This document shows, piece after piece, positions 51,096 to 64,000 of a stretch of DNA of 64,000 bases; positions within the stretch are counted from its first letter, which is position 1, and the number at the start of each line of letters is the position of its first letter. Source of the DNA: Verpa conica. Lineage: Eukaryota > Ascomycota > Pezizomycetes > Pezizales > Morchellaceae. Both the position numbers and the translations under genes were made by a program. The DNA lies in assembly GCA_033030425.1 (NCBI GenBank), contig JAUFSD010000008.1, positions 992,001-1,056,000 of the forward strand, read 5' to 3'. A model generated the notes under the pieces. That model was given only the letters and a program-made list of their open reading frames with translations, made no database searches and was not told the origin of the DNA.

Positions 51096-51512
51096 CGCAG
51101 TAGCGTCACTCCCCCCATTCCGCTAGGTGTGTGCAGCGGAGCAGGGGTTAGGAAACAGGCAGTCAAACCAATAAGGGAGAGTCCCAGCCTCGCATCTGTG
51201 ACTTTACCGAGGACTGTCCTCAACTCATTTGCTTGCACTCGTACTCTGCTCTACTCCACTACACCCAGTTGTAACTACGGTCACCGGCATCCCTGCCCTT
51301 CTGTGTCTCTCTCACTTGCTTGCCCCTGCCCACGCACCCCCATCACCCATCACGAATCACCGATCACAAACCCCCCCATCCCCTAACCCTGCTTGCCTCA
51401 GACGCGCTAGGATCTGTTTTGGCGTTCGCTCACCCACAGAATTTATTTGTGTGTCGGTAGCGCTTCTTGCCTTCCTGCTTTCGTGTGATGCAACCCAACC
51501 CCGATCACACCC

Positions 51513-51518
51513 TATAAA
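51513..51518 (+). promoter_or_regulatory. TATA box of H2A
   Basis: TATAAA about 177 bp upstream of the H2A start, followed by a pyrimidine-rich leader (TTTTCTCTTCTTCTCTC from about 51547) typical of strong fungal promoters. Confidence 0.6.
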
Positions 51519-51694
51519 GACCACCCCATCGCCCATCGCTTCATAGTTTTCTCTTCTTCTCTCGTTCATCCATCTTCCAACTCAACACCAAACCGCTCCT
51601 CACGTCCACCTTACGCGTTATTTCGCCCTCACGAAGTCTACTTCGCTAACGTCAACTTTTCAAACACCCCAAACCACCCAAACCTAAATTTAAA

Positions 51695-52346
51695 ATGTCT
51701 TCCGGAGGAAAAGGAGGAAAGTCCGCCAGCGGCAAGCCCAGTCAGAGGTAAGCGGTTTCGATCTAAACTCGTCAAAAATATTCCAGTTTTTCGCGTTTTT
51801 TTTCGGATTTAAAATCGGATTTCACTTTTTTGGATTCTTTTTCTAACTTTGATTCCTTTTAGCCGTTCTTCTAAGGCCGGTCTTGCTTTCCCCGTCGGTC
51901 GTGTCCATCGTCTTCTGAGGAAAGGAAACTACGCTCAACGGTATGTCTCATACGCCCCCCTTTATAAACAAAGCCTCGGTATTGATTGGTTTTCTCTAGT
52001 GTTGGTGCCGGTGCCCCCGTCTACCTCGCCGCTGTTCTTGAGTACCTCGCTGCCGAAATTCTCGAGTTGGCTGGAAACGCTGCCCGTGACAACAAGAAGA
52101 CTCGTATCATCCCTCGTCATCTTCAGCTTGCCATCCGTAAGTCATCCAATTTAACTCAGCTTTTATTTCAACTTTTGAAATAAAATCTAAACAGTTCTAA
52201 CATCCTTAATAGGTAACGATGAGGAATTGAACAAGCTTCTCGGACACGTCACTATTGCCCAGGGTGGTGTCTTGCCCAACATTCACCAGAACCTTCTCCC
52301 CAAGAAGTCTGGCAAGTCTGGAAAGGGTGCTTCTCAAGAGTTGTAA
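51695..52346 (+). CDS. Histone H2A
   Basis: Core histone of 133 residues. Exons 51695-51747, 51863-51940, 52000-52136 and 52213-52346. The tail [13 protein letters not shown] is followed by [36 protein letters not shown], the acidic-patch segment [16 protein letters not shown], and a C-terminus of SGKGASQEL. The SQE(L) end is the phosphorylation site for Mec1/Tel1-type kinases after DNA damage, so this is the replication-dependent H2A that also serves as H2A.X, as usual in fungi. Introns fall at conserved ascomycete positions. Confidence 0.98.
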
Positions 52347-53358
52347 TCGTTTCTTTTTCAATATAAAACGGGGGGCTTGGTTTTCGACCTCATACATCCA
52401 TTGTTATCCATTTTCCGGCGGTATTCGTCTGTAATATGGCCTACGATTTATGGGGGGGTTTGAAATTGGGTGGTAGTTGGTGGGCAACAAATAAAGTTCG
52501 GGGTGTCGGTGTCTTCTACTGTTTTTTTACTTGCTTTTTCGGGTATGGATATGATTAATTCAAACCTGAAGGATCATTCTTGGGTATTCGGGATTCATTT
52601 TTCTCTCGGCCGGGGGTTACCTTTTTCCTTTTATCATCCTGTATTGTACTATAGCGCTGAAATGCTGGGGGGTTCAATGAACGCGTTTGTTTTGGGGATT
52701 ATATGATTCTGTTTTCCTGTAATTGTTTCATGCAATTAAATGTCTGGTTCCGCTTATCCACCCCCGCATCATCATCAATCATTCGGCGTTTGCGCAAGTT
52801 TTTACACATGACTAGGAGATACCAACAGCTTTTTTATATAAAATTTTTTATAACTCGGTACAGCCGTCTGGATAGCCTTTTCATTATTTATTATTTCATG
52901 GTAGTTGACTCATTAAAACCAATAAGAGTTGTAGGGAATGGTGATTCTGTCTTGGATCTTGGCACGTGACTGGAATCCGAGTTATTGTGGGGAGTGGGGA
53001 AGACGAGATTTTAGTGGGTAATGATTTATATTACTTAATTTGAAAGATTGGGATAGTGGTGGTAATTTTGAGTCGGAGGAGTAGGCCAAGATTAATTTAA
53101 GGTAGGGAATAGATATTTGTTTGGGGTAGCTGTTATTCACCACATAGCAAAAGGGTACATATATAAAGCTTGTTTATTTTTTATCAACTGCAATAGGATA
53201 ATGCAGGAGAGCAGCCGTAAAGCCTTATATGAAGCAACAAGCACAAAAGTAGAGGTGAAAAAAAAAAAGAGAAAACGCCAAAAACTTATTTATAGTACAT
53301 ATTGGTATCATCCATCACGCATTTCACTATCCATAAAACTACAATTGGTATCTCGCAT
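52347..53358. other. Intergenic region between convergent genes
   Basis: H2A 3' UTR and spacer. No coding or RNA feature is supportable. AT-rich with T-rich tracts. Confidence 0.5.
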
Positions 53359-55660
53359 CTACTCATCATCCGAAAACTCAAACTCCGCATTAAAACCTCT
53401 TGTCAATCCTACTCCGACTCTGGTACTCTTCTTCTTCCCCGTAGACACCGAGCCCCTTGTAACCCGCCTCTCTATAACTGGTTGTGGGGTCTCGTCAACT
53501 GCCCAGCTAGTTCCCTTCTTCCCCTTCTTACTTGTGCTCTTCCCCTTTGCAACGGTTGTAGCTGGAGCAGAAGTAGTAGTAGTGGGTGCCTGGGGGGGTG
53601 TTTCCTCGACTACCCAATCCTCTCCCTTCTTCGGCGCTGGTGTCTTTGCGGGTTTCTTTGTAGTAACTGGTGTCTTTGTAGTAACATCAGACTCTTCAAT
53701 ACCGGCACTAAGGACTCGGTTCATCCCTCCTTCATCCGCTGCCTCTCCGCTACCACCATGGAGGGAGCGTAAAATTCGTAGCCGCTGAAGTTTCCACGAT
53801 GATGGAGTCCCCCTCTCTCGTGGACGACGGCCTGTGGATTTGATGTTCCCAGTCTCCTTACGTGACTCTTTCACCCTTCCATTGCTGCCGCCATCCTTCA
53901 TCATAACAGTAGTAGTAGTAGGATCAAGGACACTAGTCCCTAAGAGACTTCTCCTCCTAATTCTTCCGCCTATTATCCCTGGCACCACTACGTCTGACTC
54001 CGACTCTGTGTTTGCGGTGTAGCGCTTCGCCTTCCCACCTAGTGACTTTCGGAGCTTTCGGATCCCATGCTGTTGGGGTAGTGATCGCTGAGGTGGTGGC
54101 GGGGGTGCCGATGATGATGGTGGAATGTACTCGTCTGATAAAGATTCCCACTGCTCCATGTCAGGGAAGCTTTCAGGCTCCTCATACTCAGGTCTGTTTT
54201 GCTGCTCGGATGTTGGTTCAACAGCTGTACTAGTGGGACTCTCAGAGTCATCCTCAGGTCTATTCTCCCTTGCTTTCTCTACCCTAGTGTCACCTACACC
54301 TAATGATTTTCTCCCTCCTGTAGTTTTCCCAGCTCTCGGGGAAGGCACAACAAGTGTGCTATAGTTAGGTGGTAAGGAGATGCGTCTTGATACTCGACGT
54401 TCACCATCCCAAAGAGATCCAGTTTTATCGAGGATACCAGGGGGGACATAGAATCCAGGCAAGATCTTTTTATAAGCCTTTTTTTTTGCTGGAGCACGGG
54501 CAACATGGGGAGATTGAGGGGAAGTAGCCGCAATGGGGGAAGGCGAGTGGGGCGGTTTGGTATCAAGGTACTTGTGATTATTTTGTGGCAATGATCGCTG
54601 AGGAGCTGTTTCATTCTCCTGAACTAGGGGAACCTGGGCTGGCTTTCTCGCAGAGCGCATACCTCTAACCTCCCCAGGACTCACCGTAGCCCCCGTCTTT
54701 AGGAGTTTCTTTGGTAGAATAGGAGCGTGAGGGGGTGAACGGGCGCGCTTTGCGCGTAGTGGTGACGCGGTTTTCTTCTGCTGTTCTTCTTCGGAGGTTG
54801 TTTCCTTGTTGTTCCCATCCACATCTTGCGCCTCACTTTGCGCCTCGTCGTCGGAGTTGGAGTCCATATCCGTAGATTCATCTCCTACAAGCCTGGTCTT
54901 GGTAGGAGCTGGGGATTTAGTGGTGATCGGTGGTGCCCGCGGTGACGGTTTCGTATGCCTGGTAATGGTTTGGGAAGGGGAAGACAGAGAAATCGAAGAT
55001 GCATTGGGCGCTGAGAGGGGGTCATCCGAGTCTGCTGCTGCTACTTTTGCTTTTGAAGATGCCTTTGACCCATTTAGCCGGGCTAGGGCTACATTGCGCG
55101 GCGAGGGCTGGACAGGTGACGGTTTAGCTATTCCAGCTCCGGCACTGCCAGTCTCATTGACATTGATGGCTCTTCGGAGCGTGGAAGGTACTGTGGTAGT
55201 AGTAGTAGTGTCTGTGGTTCTAGTGGTCGTTGGATTTGTAGTAGTAGTCGCTGTGGCCGTTGAAGTAGTAACCGTAGTCTGTGTTGCACCTCCAGTAGCG
55301 GTTCCATGTGAAGCTCGTAGATTGTTATATTCTCGGCTTATACTCTATTCAAATTAGTTTTCTGCTCGCACCTATATACAACTAGCATGGCCATACTCTC
55401 GGCAGCGGGCTAGTATAAAACAGTCTATCAAACCTCTCGTTTCTTCGACCTGCGCCTCCTGCCGGGGGAGGGCCCATAGAGCTCACCATACCCCTGCCCG
55501 AGGGTCGGGGATTGGGCGCATTGGTTGAACCGGTGGTAGCGAGACGGCGATTTGCATTGGCCGCGCTGGTGGAGTTCAAAGGACGGGAGGTTGCGGTAGT
55601 GCGCGGAAAGGGTGCGTGGAGTGTGTTTGATGTGTTTTGAGGATTGGCGCCTGGGGCCAT
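53359..55660 (-). CDS. Large disordered basic protein, unknown function
   Basis: Predicted 749-residue protein from two exons, 55660-55397 and 55344-53359; the long second frame is open well upstream of its first ATG, and joining it to the short first exon by a 52-nt intron gives a continuous protein starting MAPGANPQNTSNTLHAPF. Nearly the whole protein is low-complexity, rich in Ser, Thr, Pro, Lys and Arg, with an acidic cluster after residue about 240. Short ordered-looking segments are FDRLFYTSPL (about 79-88), KKILPGFYVPPGILDKTGSLWDGERR, and SSWKLQRLRILRSLHGG. Two copies of a W-x-V-[DE]-E-T-P motif occur near the C-terminus (DWVVEETPP and SWAVDETPQ) and two copies of PQRSLPQ occur upstream. 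The end is FEFSDDE. A nuclear, possibly chromosomal or kinetochore, role is a guess from composition; the family is not recognised. Confidence 0.75.
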
Positions 55661-57893
55661 AGCTATCGTGGGTTCACGCAAGTACTCGAGACTCTGTAAT
55701 ACGGCGGTGTAGAGCGAGGAGAGAAAGGGGGGGGGGGATAAGAGGCTGAACGGTGGAGGAACAAAAGAAAACGCGCTTGGTTGAGGTTAGGGTTTGTTTT
55801 GGTAGCGGAGGTTGAATGACGCGGGTGTGTAACGTGACTTTAGTAGAGGGATCCCTTCTCTTCTCTCTTCTCTCTTCTCTCTTCTCTCTTCTCTCTTCTC
55901 CTCTCTCTCACAATCTCTTTCTGCATCATCCCGCTGGAGTGAATCGCCACATATGAGATATGATAAGGACTCATCGCTACTTGTGTTATTCTAATTCTCT
56001 TTTGAATGGGACATACCGTTAGGCTATTGATTATTCATGGGTGATATTCCATGAACGTACCAGAGATATAATAGTCAAAAACAGTTATTCAAAAATCAAT
56101 AGTACATGTAGTCACAAAGTAATTCTTAAGAGGGGCTTATTTCCTACCACTAGAGTGCTCTGAGAAGGCCTCATCAATACTAAAAACATAGACATCACAC
56201 TTGATTTATACGACTAATTAACCGGAAGTTATTCATAGAACAAAAAACGATAGCTCTAATATTGCTAACCGACTGCGGAATAGAAAAGGCTTGTTCTCTG
56301 AATATATACCGTCTATAAACTTGGTGCTACCCGGGTTTCAATATAGGTTTACGGTTCTCATCAGCTATTCATGCTTGTTTCTCAGTTTTCTATATAGAAA
56401 GTCCCCAGAAGAGTTATTTCCTCTTTCCTCAGATATTCAATGGTGACTTAGTATTATTCATTCTATATCACTGCTTGTTATCACTCATCAACTAAGAAAT
56501 ATTTATTAATCATGGGTTGATCAAGCCGCAGTATATACCACATTTCGGAAGCCGCTTACCCTGTCTCATTCACTATTACGAGAGAATAGCGGTTTAATAT
56601 TGGATGCGTATGACGAGGTAAATGGTAAAGTGGGAGCCTATGACGTCTCATCTAAAGACATTGAGTATATTTGAAGTGATTATACTTGAGTACACAGTCT
56701 GAGAGAGTTGAAATAAGAAGGGTATTGATTGATTATGAGGTGAGGAACTTAAGCCTTCAATAAATGAGAAGACTATTAATGGATGTGATACACGATGACT
56801 AATTATAATTTGCCAAAGGGGGAGAGAGGTACCGTCTGAGGAAGCATGCAAACTAAGCTTCCCTCTAACACCGTCCCCAAACCCTATGTGTAGCTTTCCT
56901 CTAGTATATGTAGTAGGTGCTGATGGAAACGAACCTAGCTACTCCACCGTATTAAAAGAATGGTAGTCGGTGATAATTCTTCTTTGTAAAGCCTATGCTA
57001 TATTATAGTAGGCATATAAGGTATCTAAAGTATTGGAGCTTAATTTAAGAAAGCTAAAAATAAGACACAAACCCCTGGAGAGTTGGAAAGTCCCTCATTA
57101 AGAACTGTCTAGCTCGGGCTGCAGCACTATAATTATATGAGAATAAGCAATAAAGCCTATGATTAATCACATTCCTGCTAATTTCAAATTCTCTTTTTAT
57201 TGAAAGCGAGATAGAAGTACTTGCGCGGGGCACAGATCTATACAAGAAAAAAAAGTGACATGATTTTTTAGAAATGGGAGTAAACTACCCCTTGGAGGAT
57301 CTATACGATATCTCATCCTACGACTAGTGGGTAAATTCAAGAACTAGCGCCCACTATATTCATAATCACGACTGTACACTCATAAAATTTGTGGGAAATC
57401 TTCTGATACTTCCATCTACCAATATTTAGCCAACAAGGACTACATGTAGTCTGCTATCTTTGGATATGAATGACGACTAATAAAAACATGAAATACTTCA
57501 TACTCGATCACACGTTCGAGATCACTTTGACAAACATATTAGTAAAAAGTGTTCTAAGAATAGATGTACCCCCAGACAAAATCCGTAAGAGTGTATAGTT
57601 TATGTGGGAATAGGAAGAAATAATTATAGCAAATAGGAAGAGCTTAACCTGCTATCGATAGAATAGGGAGTATATGAGTATGACCTACTCTAGCCCAAGT
57701 CAAACTAGCCATATAGACGTAGTAAAGCACAAAGTACAGGTCAACGGAGAGAGACATCACTATAAACACTTTTCAAATACACTAGTAACATCATGCATTG
57801 CGTGTGCAAGAAAGAAAAAAAGGGGTAACTACAGAACCAAAAGAGCTAATTGGTAGAGATGGATAATTAACAAAGCGATAAAAGTGCAAGAAT
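55661..57893. other. Intergenic region, repeats only
   Basis: Upstream of the disordered-protein gene lies a TTAGGGTTT (telobox-like) element at 55797-55805 and then the heptamer repeat listed separately. TACATGTA occurs at 56103-56110 and 57441-57448. No gene supported in the AT-rich remainder. Confidence 0.5.
55861..55900. repeat. TTCTCTC heptamer microsatellite
   Basis: Nearly six tandem copies of TTCTCTC, continuing into a less regular CT tract to about 55910. It lies about 200 bp upstream of the disordered-protein start codon. Confidence 0.9.
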
Positions 57894-59680
57894 CTAAGCC
57901 AACAGCATGCGTCTCGGATCTTCAATGTACTCCTTCACTTTGACCAAGAATGTCACCGCCTCGCGCCCATCAAGGAGACGATGGTCGTATGTGAGGGCGA
58001 GATACATCATCTAGTAAATGTTAGCAACAATTCTCTAAAATCATAACTATAGAAGTCATACAGGTCTAATTTCGACTTTGCCGTTAATGGCGACAGGTCT
58101 TTCTTTGATGGCGTGTAGACCAAGCACAGCAGTCTGGGGTAAATTTATGATAGGTGTTCCCATCAACGAGCCAAAGACACCACCATTACTGATGGTGAAA
58201 GTCCCACCAGCCATATCCTCAATCGTCAACTTATTATCCCTAGCTTTCTGTCCCAACTCTGCAATCGCCTTCTCGATTCCCACAAAATCTAGTGCCTCTG
58301 CATTTCTAACAACAGGAGTTACAAGACCCTTCTCTGTTGCGACAGCAACGGACACATCAACATAGTCCCTGTAGACAATAGTATCTCCTCCATTTGGACC
58401 CTCGATTGACGCATTGACAGTTGGCACGTCCTTCATAGCTAGGATGCATGCGTGAGTGAACGCAGACATGAATCCGAGCTTGACACCGGTCTTCTTAAGA
58501 ATTACATCTTTGTAGGCTTTTCGCATGTCCATGAGAGCAGACATATCAACCTCATTGAAAGTTGTCAGGGATGCAGCGGTGTTTTGGGACTGCTTTAGAC
58601 GCTCAGCAATACGGAGACGCATACGGTTCATTTTTACCTATTTATATATTAGCGTATGTCAACATCCATATTTACCCTTTTATTCCCCGCTTACACGACG
58701 CTCCTCACGCTGCCCGAACGACTCGTTCGCACTTGGCTTCGGCGCTGGCTTCGACTCTTGTTTTGGCTGCTCCTTCTTCGGGGGTGGGGGTGGTGCTTTC
58801 TTCTCCTCTTTAGGCGCTTCACGCTCTTCCTTAGGCGGGGCAGCTTTTGATCCTGGTTCCTGGCTTGAGTCTGCGGGGGCTTTGGGCTCCTCCTTTGCGG
58901 CCTCCTTCTCACCACCTTCTGGGGGTGCACCACCCAACTCAATCTTTAATAGGTCCTGCCCGACAGTCACAGTATCGTCTTCCTGAGCAAAGAACTCGAG
59001 AATGGTACCGGCTTCGGGCGCGTTGACGGCGACATCAATCTTGGGGGATGTATTAGCCAAATTCCCTAGCTTTGTGGGTATTCAGCTACCCACCTTGTCG
59101 GTCTCAATAGTCGCGATTTCCTCATCCTGCTCAACGTAGTCACCGACCTCTGTTGACAGGGATGTCTTAGTGAGGTTTCTATGCTTGCTAAATCACCACA
59201 AAATGAGGGGCGCATACTTTTCGTCCACTGTTTTAGGGTCCCTTCAGATATCGACTCGGCCATCTGTGGGACCTTGACAACCTTATCGGCTGTAGCGGTT
59301 TTGGCTCATTAGCATCCAGGCCGCAGCAGAAACCCTTCGCTGGGATGAGAAAAAAGCAAAATATCAGATATATGTACCATAAGAGCGAGTTTGAACATTG
59401 TAGAATGACGCAACTTCAATAAGCTGCTGAGGTTTCCTGGATCCACCTTTCTGTGAGCTTTCCTCATTCCCTAGCACCCGGACACCGAAGAGGATTATTC
59501 TTCGAACCTGCTGCTGGCGCTCAAAAGACCGCTGTTTGATGCCTGAGAAAGGCGAGCATACGAGCGTACAGACGCCTGACAGACCCTTAGCGGAGCGGAA
59601 GTAACCCTGAGAACCGCAGGGCTAGAGATGCGAGCAGAAAAGGGTAAGCGACGAAGTGCCAGTCTACCACTAGAAGCCAT
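57894..59680 (-). CDS. KGD2: 2-oxoglutarate dehydrogenase E2 (succinyltransferase)
   Basis: Mitochondrial dihydrolipoyllysine succinyltransferase, the core of the 2-oxoglutarate dehydrogenase complex in the TCA cycle. Seven exons give 465 residues: 59680-59508, 59436-59378, 59289-59218, 59149-59094, 59039-58695, 58637-58062 and 58010-57894. The arginine-rich N-terminus ([19 protein letters not shown]) is a mitochondrial presequence. The lipoyl domain starts [19 protein letters not shown] and carries the lipoylated lysine in IETDK (Lys120, the last codon of exon 4). A Pro/Lys-rich linker of about 60 residues replaces any E3-binding domain. The catalytic domain begins [12 protein letters not shown] and ends with the active-site DHRLLDG (His437, Asp441). 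The upstream ATG at 59731 is in frame but would spoil the presequence, so 59680 is preferred. The first intron's acceptor was chosen by phase and is the least certain. Confidence 0.95.
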
Positions 59681-62194
59681 GATGTTTGCAGTGATGAAGA
59701 AGTTGATGAGTGATGGGGGAGGGAGAATCAAAGAAGCAAAGGAGAAAAATGGACGCTCAGAAAGGGGAGGCTATGGTGTTTAGTTGTCAGGAACCGTTTC
59801 AACTGTCAGGATTTCAATGACGACCGGGAAAGCGGAGGGAAGAAGTTGGTTTGCAACAAGCCGAGCATGTCCGATGCCCGCGAATGCCCCACAAGAGAAC
59901 AATCCGGATATGCACAACAACGTCAAGGGCATCTAGGGTGTAGACCGAGGGGCCATTTGGTTATTTGGTATTAATAACCCCCCCCCCCCTGTGCCGGCCT
60001 TAGATTTAATCCCCACGAGAAAGAGGGCCTGGCACTACCGGAGCTCAGTATGCGCACGGATAAACACTTTTCCCTCTCAGCTCTCCACTCCTGAGGAAAC
60101 AATAGTAGTGCTTCTCCAAGTTAATACCACAAGAGCTTTATATCTAAAGGTACACAAGAGAACATAAATATATCACAATACACGTAGTATTAGAATAAGT
60201 AATAGAATCTCACTACAGGCCTCATAAATAGCTCACGTGGTGAAACACTCGGGTGAGATCCCACATGCTTACATAACCCCCCGCCAGGGTTTCTGGTGGG
60301 GGGACCACGAACCTCACGTCAACTCAATTAAGCACTCCCAATAGTCACCACACAAAGTCCACTCACGCATAATGGCAACAAAGTCTCTAGTCTGGTATAC
60401 ATCCCCAATCGGACCCCTTCTATAAATCCTCACTAATACTCAAAAGCTCTCTCTACCGCCGTAGCCTTAAAACCGCCCTCAGCTGGGCTGACGGCAGGGC
60501 AATGTGGAGGATTCAGGCGATCAATCTTCGCGATATGTTTGATGCAAATAAGGGAGTTACGGATCCGAGGCAGCTGCGAGTATGTTGTGTGCTCCTTTGA
60601 TGTTGAATTGGGGTGAGACATGCGGGTTGTGAGTGTATACGAAGCTAAGCTAATGATGTTTAACATAGGCGCTCCTCCAACGCACTGAGGAAGAGTTGGA
60701 GAAATGGAAGCATCCGGACCCTTATGTTCCACCGACCGCGCCGGGGGGTTCGAAATATGAAAGGAATATGCCGTGCCCTATTCTTGAGCGTATGTGCCCC
60801 TATTTCCAGACATTGCGATTGTACTGACTGTGATATGCAGCACCTTCGACTGCTGAGCGCTACTAGCTTGATGGATGGAATGAGCGTGAGCATGGACGTG
60901 GGGGAAGTGTATATATCAATATAGTACAGGAGAAATATTAAATCATTGGAGTTCAAGTCAAGATGTATAGGTCTTTTAGCAATTTAAAGATGCTATAATG
61001 GATACCACTAAGCATTTCCCTCGATACAGCTTTAGCTATATACCTATACCAAGTACTTAGAGGCTACTAAAACTTCTACTTACCAAAAGAACGAAGCCGA
61101 TATACATTAGACCTATACTTGGCCGAATTCTCGAGAGGCCAATATATTTCTTTTATGTAATCGCTAACGATATATATGGTAAAGATACCCTATATATAGT
61201 GCTGAGAATATAAACACCAGGTTATCGACACTCTAACCCATGTATCTATGGATAGTTCCACAGGAAAATATTGACTACCCTGAGGTATCTAGAAGTCTAG
61301 AGGCCCATATTAAGTACATTTGGTTTCACCGGGAAAGCTGAATCGCACTAAAATTAGGGAATTTCCTCTAATTATACTACAGAAACACATCCAATTAAAA
61401 ATTGCTTCTTAAGGCGATATTATTGGGCATGGCGCTCAAAGAAGTGCTATATGTAGTTATTTTTGAGATACGTATTTCTGATACTGGTTACAAGTTTTTG
61501 TGGCTGTATTGTACCGAGAGATGTGTAAATACATTGATCCATAGTAGCTACTTAACTTTGACGTTTCCCAATATCGCATAAACCAAGATTGATATTAAGT
61601 AGATTCATTATAGTAACTAGAGAACTAATAACTCCACTAAGTGATATAGCTATATTAAAAAATTCACCCCCTTACACCGTCATTATACTATATAACCAAC
61701 CCTTCAGTGAATTTTATATTCATAAAAACCTAGCAAACAATAAAACAGATACCCTCAGAATCCCTGATGAGTCTTTCCTCTTTGCCAAGTAGCTATTTCA
61801 AGAATCGGGCGAGTGAATGAATGAATAAATACATGGAATCGGACGAGTGATATCTCGTGAATATTTATTACCTAGGCTAATACACCCTACCGATAACATA
61901 TAACCCACTCGCCCCAAAATCACGCACTCTTAACTATAATCCTAGAGCCGATTCACAATTCACAGCTCGTGGTTTGATAGAAAAACCAGTCTATCTTCGT
62001 TCATACAAGGCAGGGTAACGGTAGACACCATGGGGCCAAACCCTAGAAAACGGGACTGCTGTGTGGATCACTTCACAACCGCCAAACCATTTCGACGAAA
62101 TTCACGATTCCCCGAAACTTTCGCTCCAACCAACACCGACAACATCGACAATTAACCAAATCCACCAAACAACTGTCCACCAAATACAGTCGCC
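59681..62194. other. Intergenic region, nothing recognised
   Basis: No gene supported. A run of ten or so C lies near 59980-59990. The right end is the RPL12 promoter. Minus-strand frames at 60433-60956 show no motif. Confidence 0.5.
62038..62046 (+). promoter_or_regulatory. Telobox-like element upstream of RPL12
   Basis: AAACCCTAG lies about 150 bp upstream of the RPL12 start. Telomere-like AAACCCTA elements are common in promoters of ribosomal protein genes in many eukaryotes; its use here is inference. Confidence 0.4.
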
Positions 62195-63007
<813 letters not shown>

Positions 63008-64000
63008 ACTCTAGACTCTCCTTCTTTCCTTTCTCTAGGCATCATCTGGGCTGGGTATCAAAAAAAAAATCAATATCTTTTGTAGCTACTTTAGCATAAA
63101 AAAAGTATCTTCAACGGGCTGGGTGGCTGGCGTTTATAGGCGTTAAAAAATTGACGACCTTTCATTGACAATACCTCATGACCTCAGTTTTCTAATAACC
63201 AATCGTTTTGATCACTTGAGTTTATTACAACACCTTACCAACACTCTGGTGCAAACCTACTCATCCGTGGTCTGCTCCTATTTTGGTGTAAGGAAGATGA
63301 GATTCTTGAGAAGACTGTCTACTCACCGTTACGTTCTGGTTCCTTTTTTTGATCCGTAGGTGGGCGTATTGGTCCATTATTTTAGTCTACATTCTTTTAT
63401 ATATTTCAGCGCCCATTTTGATAATTAGAGGGAACTAACTTCCAAACAACTTACTAGAAAATAAAATACAAACAAATTCAGGATCATTAAGGGACTCCGT
63501 TACGTGACAAGCGAGTGATGAAACGTGAACTTGTAAAACATACAGCCTCTAGCAGAATTATCCCGGAAACAGTTGTTGAGCGGGGCTTCTGGAAAATGCT
63601 GTTGTGAAAACCTTCGTGAAAACAGAGAAGACGAATTATCTTGCATGCACGCCTCATCTCTACAAAAACTCTACCAGGAGCTATAGAGTACACCTATAAA
63701 TACTAAAAAGTAGATCTTCCTCCTCAATCATCTCTCATCACTCTTACCATAACCGTAGACCAACAAACAAAGCTATTGTCTCTTATTCGGTGAAAATAAA
63801 GCTCACTCATTTCACCTTTATCGGCTACCTTGAGACAAAAAAATTAGAGAAAGGTTTTCTATCTTAACCAAGCATTACAACTTCCCGAGTACCAGGAGCA
63901 TTGGGATGTATTGATCCCAATGTATCTCGGCCCCTGCGATGAAGATTTCAATACGTCCGAGATCTCTACAATCTCAATCTAATTGAGAAACTATTTAAAC
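63008..64000. other. RPL12 3' flank, nothing recognised
   Basis: AT-rich sequence after RPL12 with an A-run at 63060-63069. No gene, RNA or repeat supported up to the window edge. Confidence 0.5.

Larger units (their letters stand above)
50777..51694. promoter_or_regulatory. Divergent H2B-H2A promoter
   Basis: The 918-bp spacer separates two core histone start codons and presumably drives both. It has one TATA box near each gene, a CCAAT box at 51168-51172 on the plus strand, and four tandem GTTGC units. The shared-promoter role follows from the established organisation of fungal histone pairs. Confidence 0.85.

Noticed and set aside
54806..55357. 183-codon plus-strand open frame rich in Val/Ala/Gly
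   Set aside because: It is the complement of the Thr-rich coding exon of the minus-strand 749-residue gene.

Overview
The window looks like nuclear DNA of a filamentous ascomycete (Pezizomycotina). Genes carry many short GT-AG introns, about 33-90 nt, with CTAAC/CTGAC-type branch sites. The proteins are fungal: Hsp70 of the SSA type ending in EEVD, H2A ending in SQEL, UsgS, a DUF2434 membrane protein, OM14, Eco1 and a FEN2/Liz1-type transporter. Long AT-rich, gene-poor stretches plus an F-box/ankyrin gene and a broken ankyrin gene would fit a repeat-rich genome such as a truffle-like Pezizomycete. That taxonomic guess is inference only.

Layout: 1-8.6 kb is gene-poor. Then come a DUF2434 membrane protein (8.6-10.0, +), an empty stretch, a thioredoxin-fold protein without the CxxC pair (13.8-14.2, -), a 120-residue single-TM protein (15.7-16.2, +), an 11-exon pantothenate-type MFS transporter (18.0-20.1, -), cytosolic Hsp70 (20.85-23.0, -), a secreted protein of unknown function (24.8-26.0, -), OM14 with an apparent 2-nt exon (27.5-28.3, -) and a small multi-pass membrane protein (29.8-30.9, +).

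After an AT-rich gap that holds one decayed coding remnant come UsgS (34.3-35.6, +), an F-box/ankyrin gene (37.3-38.3, -), formamidase (40.7-42.1, +), an 8-cysteine small secreted protein (43.15-43.66, +), an ankyrin pseudogene (44.3-45.55, +), the cohesin acetyltransferase Eco1 (46.45-47.67, +), the divergent histone pair H2B/H2A (50.1-52.3), a 749-residue disordered basic protein (53.4-55.7, -), the E2 subunit of 2-oxoglutarate dehydrogenase (57.9-59.7, -) and ribosomal protein uL11/RPL12 (62.2-63.0, +).

Most genes are unrelated housekeeping functions (chromatin, translation, TCA cycle, chaperone, cohesion, transport). The clear functional pairing is H2A/H2B, which share a 918-bp divergent promoter. 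Accessory-type content (small secreted protein, ankyrin genes, redox-dead thioredoxin fold) sits beside the AT-rich blocks. Exon boundaries were derived by hand from splice signals and closing reading frames. No database search was possible, so family calls rest on recognised motifs.
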